DNA of 64,000 bases from positions 1,054,001 through 1,118,000 of the forward strand of contig VWND01000064.1 in NCBI GenBank assembly GCA_009599575.1. The letters are read 5' to 3'. The DNA comes from Blumeriella jaapii (taxonomy: Eukaryota; Ascomycota; Leotiomycetes; Helotiales; Drepanopezizaceae). Under the pieces are notes generated by a model. It ran no database searches and was not told the DNA's origin. It was given only the letters and a program-made list of their open reading frames with translations. Positions 59,578 through 64,000 of the stretch are shown here, piece by piece. The translations under genes were made by a program, and so were the position numbers. Within the stretch, counting starts at the first letter, position 1. Every line of letters begins with the position of its first letter.

Positions 59578-61654
59578 ATGGTCAACTTCGAGACCCCAAC
59601 TGGAGATATTGAGGTTCGGCTTCGAAAAGGTCTTAACGATAATACTCCCCCTGTTTACTTTGACGAGTACGCACCACTTGGGAAGCTCGACACCAGCAAA
59701 GACACAATAACTAGGTACATCGTACCAGAGGCAACTTCTTACAGCATTGAGGTGGTCTTCAAAAAGGGGTTTAACCATGAAAATTTTAGCCACCTTCATG
59801 TTGGGATCAAAGACCTGGAATCTGGTGCACGGCTTCTTAGCAAATGGATCGATTTTTCTTTGAGGGGTACCCAAGATGACGAAAAAACATTCCAAGTCAA
59901 GCATTTACCAACCGCCATTATCGATGGCGAGATTCGACGAGACGTTGAACTTTCTTTCCGAGCTCTTTCTCCAGGTCAGTCACTACCCAAATTACAATAA
60001 CTACGACCGAATATTTAATGCGACCAGATGAAAATTTGCTAGAGCCTGCCTGTGATGCAACCTATGGTACTGAAAGTCTCGCCGGTATTGAAATCAGAGT
60101 GTCTAGGTACTCTAACTACGAAGAAATGCGAAAGAGTCCGACTACAATACAGAAGGAGATGAAGTCTCACAGGCAGCGAATGAAGTTGAAAGAAGACACG
60201 CTCAAGACAACGTCAAATATCTCCGAAGTTCTTTTCGTCAAATCTGGTATAACACATGGATCTAGGTACGTAATGTTACCAGATTTGCAAAGTAACCATT
60301 TCTCACATCTGAATGACATAGACTTGTCGGCGGAAGGCCCCATACGCACCTTATTGAACCAAGTACAACTTACATCAGGGCAGATCAGAAAATTAATCGA
60401 AAATACAGGTTCTTCTTTCGCTCCAAGGGTATTTATATTTATACCAAGTTCAGAAAGTTGCTGAGATTAGCAGCGTTTCTCGAAAAATCGAATTTCATGA
60501 GGAGTCCCATCCTAAACGAATACCGTCCTTGGTCTCTACTCGAGGGTTTGGAGCGCGAGCTTGCTTTTGGAAGCCTTTTGGTCAGTACCTAAACCTCTTC
60601 TGGAATGGTTGGTGTTTTTCAAGCTAATGGTGATGTGCAAAGGACTACGACCAAAAAAAGATCCTCGAGAAAACGATGGTAGACAGGGGTCCGAACGCCA
60701 CAGAAGAACTAATCCGTAGGGAACTCTTTGAAACCGGCATTCTACCAAGCTACTGGCGCTCATGGAAAGATTTGACAAACAGAGAACAGGAAATGGTGTT
60801 TTCTATGCTCCAGGTATTTTCGTCATCTTTTTCCCGAAAAAAATTCTTACAAAGACAAACAGGATCGCCGCAAGTTCTTCGATAGAGGGGAGTATCCGCC
60901 CGAAGCCGGAGAGCCAAAGGGAGCGGCAGAAGTCTCCCAAGCCAAGCAATCACCTGTCAAGGTCGAGCCCGGCTCTGCCGATGCCACTGTTGGCCAGCCA
61001 GGTACTGCTAGAACTAATGTTGCCGAGCTTGTTGCCATTGATCACGTCTTTGCCGCCCCTCTCAATCAAAATGTCGGCTCAGAACCCATCGTCCAAACCA
61101 ATATGAGGATCGAGCTCGGTGCTGCCGACCCTATCGTTGCTGAGCCCGTTGATGCTCCTCATATCGATGCCACCGCACTCAATCGAACGAGCGGCTCAGA
61201 ACCCATGGCTCAATCCAATATCAAGGTTGAGCTACAGCAGGCACCATCAACACCCAAGGCCCGAAGCGCGCAGCCGGACATCATCGTCATAAATGACACC
61301 CCACCTCGCCACGACGAAAGATCCGCCCCAGCAGTCCTGACGAAAACCAAGAATGAGGAGTCCGATAACTCGAATCTCTATCCAGTGCCGAGAGCCAAGC
61401 GCTCATCAGCTCATCCGGCTCCCCCATCGAAGAAAGTGAAGATTGAAGAAGAGGAAAACATAATCATACTTTCCGACGATGACGAGGCTGCCACGGCAGA
61501 GGACGAAGAGCTGAACAGAATGGAGGAAGAACTCTTGGCAGCGCAGAGGGTCCGGCTCGCTGCGCAGAAAGAATCCGATCTTTTGGTTGCACTCAACTCG
61601 AGCAAACGGGCAAGAGCCGTTCGGTCCAACAACAGCACTGCTAAGCGAGATTAG
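59578..61654 (+). CDS. Unnamed fungal protein (DUF7918-like) with SUMO-type motifs, five exons
   Basis: Exons 59578-59974, 60028-60265, 60322-60580, 60643-60813 and 60863-61654 join in phase to 618 residues. The frame is open upstream of 59578, so a further 5' exon is possible. The N-terminal 330 residues are beta-rich and have TRYIVPEATSYSIEVVF, GIEIRVSRYS and RKYRFFFRSK. This general layout recalls the fungal DUF7918 family, but the match is from memory. A helical segment (RELFETGILPSYWRSW) follows. The C-terminal third is disordered, with three SUMO-consensus sites (VKVE, IKVE, VKIE), two SUMO-interaction-like motifs (DIIVINDT, NIIILSDDDE), a basic NLS-like VPRAKRSSAHPAPPSKKVK and a terminal coiled-coil-like helix. 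A nuclear role is inferred; no enzymatic motif is seen. Confidence 0.7.
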
Positions 61655-62264
61655 GCGAGCTTCCCCGAGTGTGAACGAGGCATCTGGACGGACAAGCGTG
61701 TGTGTAAATGAACAAGTACGATCGACGCATTTTGCATATTAGGGACGGGGATGTGAATTTCTCTTTTAGTGTAGATGGCATGCTACCGATGAGGTGGTTC
61801 CATTTCCGCACCCTGATCGTTTCCATTTCGTTGCTGTTGTTTGCATACATACATCTTTTTAATAATTGCCCACACGTTACTACCAACTCTCATAATGTCT
61901 TTTGCAAAGCTGAATTTTTTCGTTCAACATCGAGGAAGAAACCTGTAGAGCATACAAAGCTAGTTCACGGCAAAGTACTTAATTTTGTAAATTGTCAGAG
62001 CGCAAAAAGGTTGTTGGAAAATCATGGTTATTCGATCGTAAATCGTACGCCGTAGCTACATTGCCCTCAAGGCGCTAACCCACCATTCTATATAGCTCTC
62101 TGCCAATCCTACTAGATTCTATACACCTCTATTTCTACAATAATCAAGCCCTTTGGAACTTCTCTCTTATCGAGGCTGCACAGTTCCACTGGCCTGTTCA
62201 AATGTTCAAACCCATCACGTCGTTGCTTCCCTGAATTCGCAACCTCTAAACCTTTATGTAATAC
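61655..62264. other. Convergent intergenic
   Basis: About 610 bp between facing stop codons; 3' UTRs only. No gene seen. Confidence 0.55.
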
Positions 62265-64000
62265 TCAAATGTGCTCTTCCGGGGTTTTTCTTGTTTGTTG
62301 CCTCCCGAGCTCGGCTGCCTCTTCCTCGTGTCTGGGTTTCTTCTCCTCAATAGAGGATGTGGCGATCTCTTCGTCAGATACAGTTTCCACCTTTGTGTTA
62401 CCGAAACTACACATGTTCAATTTAGCGGACATCGACAGTCTCTTGGGAATAGGGAACTCACAGCTCGTCCATCTGCTCCAAAGTCAACCCCTTCGTCTCG
62501 GGAATACAGAACCAGACGAAGAAAAACATGCAGAAGCAGATGCTGCCAAAGAAGAAATACATCCCGAATCCTCCTTTGCCCATCGTTGCCATCATACGCG
62601 GCACGGCCTGGGCAACGACGAAGTTGAACAACCACTGTTTTAACATTTAGTTCCGCGATGCTTATGTGGGGTAGGATCAGCGTACCTGGGTAGAAAGTGC
62701 CATTGCCACGTTCAGAGCCCGTAGACGCGCGGTGGGGATTTCAGATATGATGATCAAGGGGCAGGGGCCCCAGCCGAATTGAAAGGACGACCCGAATATG
62801 AAAATGGACACTATGGCAACGTAGCCAAATGCGGTGATGTTTTTGCCCTCTCCAGGAGGCTGCACGCGCACGTAGACGCCGATAATGTACACTGAGTGGA
62901 TGTCAGCACAATTATGGAGATATTCAGCTTGATTCGATGTGGGTAGCGCTGGACATACTGGCTATGGTTAGGACGACGGAGACCCAGAGGAGAGACCTGC
63001 GGCGACCAACTGTATCCGCGGCAAAGAGGATGAAGATGGTGCAGGTGATCACCTTAGACAAGCCGTAGAAACCTGTGGCGAAGAGACCGGTGTTTGTTTT
63101 CTACTCGATGTCAGACTCCCGATACAACCCAAGAGAAAAGATTTGTAAAGTACAGAAACACCAAGACTCTCGAATATGATTGGGGCATAGTAGTTGATGG
63201 CACCGCTGAGAAGTCGTTAGCCTGTACTTGGTGACTCGGGATACGAAAAGGAAAGCCATACGCTCCAGTCATCTGCTGCAAGGCCATGAGACCCATGGAA
63301 ATGAGAACTCTGTTGCGGTTTCCCTTGATCGTCCACATTTCGCGCAATAAGTCCCAGATTGTAGAGCCACCCATCATTCGTTTCTCGTTTTCGATCTGCT
63401 CTCTTACATCATCCAGTTCCTTCTGAACATATGGATGAGTGGGTGGGAGACTACATGCTATCAGTATAATTTCATTCGTGCAGAGATAGTGATGGAGAAC
63501 CAACTTTCTGGTATGAGACAAGATTCTCGTCGCCTCCTCCCAATTGTCTTGTCTTGCCAGCCATCTGGGTGACTCATTGCAGAAGAACACCCCGAAACTG
63601 AGAAGGACAGCGGGAAGAGCTTGCATAGCGAGGGGGACCTTCCAGGTAGCGTTATTGGTCAAGGGGTCATCATAACGTCTGTAGGAGCCCTGCACACCTA
63701 GTAAGCTTCCAGTTGGAACAGGCATACACATGAATCTATCTGGGTTCACTTACATAATTGACCCAGAAAGCGAGCATGATGCCTAGGACTGTAAGCGAAA
63801 ACACCCATTGGGATGTGAGGTCAGATACGAACCAGCGACGATGAACCATTGGCAGATCCCAATCAAGCCACCTCTTATAGCACGTGGAGCATTCTCGCTG
63901 ATCTGTCGATTCTGTCAGTATCTGCAGGGCTTGATCCAGACAGAGTGAGCTTTGTACTCACGTAAACCGGTGTGACCATGCCTGCACCGCCAACTCCCAG
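62265..64000 (-). CDS. MFS sugar/quinate-type transporter, partial (5' end beyond window)
   Basis: Ten exons are visible: 64000-63962 (open at the edge), 63902-63833, 63788-63754, 63689-63505, 63450-63262, 63205-63154, 63100-62959, 62891-62686, 62634-62462 and 62406-62265. They join in phase to 410 residues. MFS sugar-porter landmarks include [20 protein letters not shown] (PESPR-like region before it lies outside), [66 protein letters not shown] and [19 protein letters not shown]. The IPTARLR...QWLFNFVVA block resembles fungal quinate permeases (QutD), but hexose carriers share it. A charged cytosolic tail rich in Glu follows. The last intron is placed so that CT|T restores the family's DELFG. 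Substrate not readable. Confidence 0.9.

Overview
The window reads as a gene-dense chromosome segment of a filamentous ascomycete (Pezizomycotina). Most genes are broken by short GT-AG introns of about 45-220 bp with CTAAC/CTGAC-like branch points just upstream of the acceptor. The gene content is fungal: P450, SAT4/Pth11-type receptor, TUP1/RcoA with a polyQ tract, ERG3, LAA1, TRS120, QutD-like MFS. I cannot fix the class or genus. Exon models below were built by hand from splice motifs, frame continuity and family resemblance.

Left part (0-19.5 kb), accessory in flavour: a cytochrome P450 (150-2036, -), a classical six-exon SDR (3457-4571, -), the divergent housekeeping pair DHR1 helicase (-) and proteasome-chaperone PAC3 (+), a decayed 2-oxoglutarate-Fe(II) oxygenase pseudogene (about 9745-10697, -), an eleven-exon SAT4/rhodopsin-domain membrane protein (11552-13525, -), a GH3 beta-N-acetylglucosaminidase fused to tandem GNAT domains (14030-17020, -), an intron-containing tRNA-Gly(GCC) (17597-17690, -), then about 1.9 kb without genes.

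Middle (19.5-40.7 kb), mostly conserved housekeeping genes: an ADGF/CECR1-type adenosine deaminase (+), LAA1/HEATR5 (-) divergent from a mitochondrial YebC/TACO1 protein (+), PET100 (-), peroxisomal enoyl-CoA isomerase ECI1 (+), spliceosomal CWC21 (-), CDC123 (+), TUP1 (-) and ERG3 (+). A roughly 273-bp imperfect direct duplication with many transitions lies between CDC123 and TUP1.

Right (40.7-64 kb): a repeat-bearing gap with a 17-bp minisatellite and one possible small secreted peptide, then HUS1 (-), beta-carbonic anhydrase NCE103 (-), TRAPPII subunit TRS120 (-), an atypical SDR without the catalytic lysine (-), phosphoserine aminotransferase SER1 (+), an unnamed nuclear-looking protein with SUMO-consensus and SUMO-interaction motifs (+), and an MFS sugar/quinate-type transporter running off the right edge (-).

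The genes do not form one pathway. The nearest thing to a functional group is the P450, the SDR and the dead 2OG oxygenase at the left, which could be remains of an oxidative secondary or catabolic cluster split by DHR1-PAC3. Four otherwise healthy-looking genes (DHR1, TUP1, TRS120 and the second SDR) need a one- or two-base frame change to read through. This is either assembly indel error or real mutation and is the main caution for any user of this annotation. I found no clearly undescribed system. The best leads are the SUMO-motif protein, the degenerate SDR, the T-loop variant tRNA and the RIP-like duplication.
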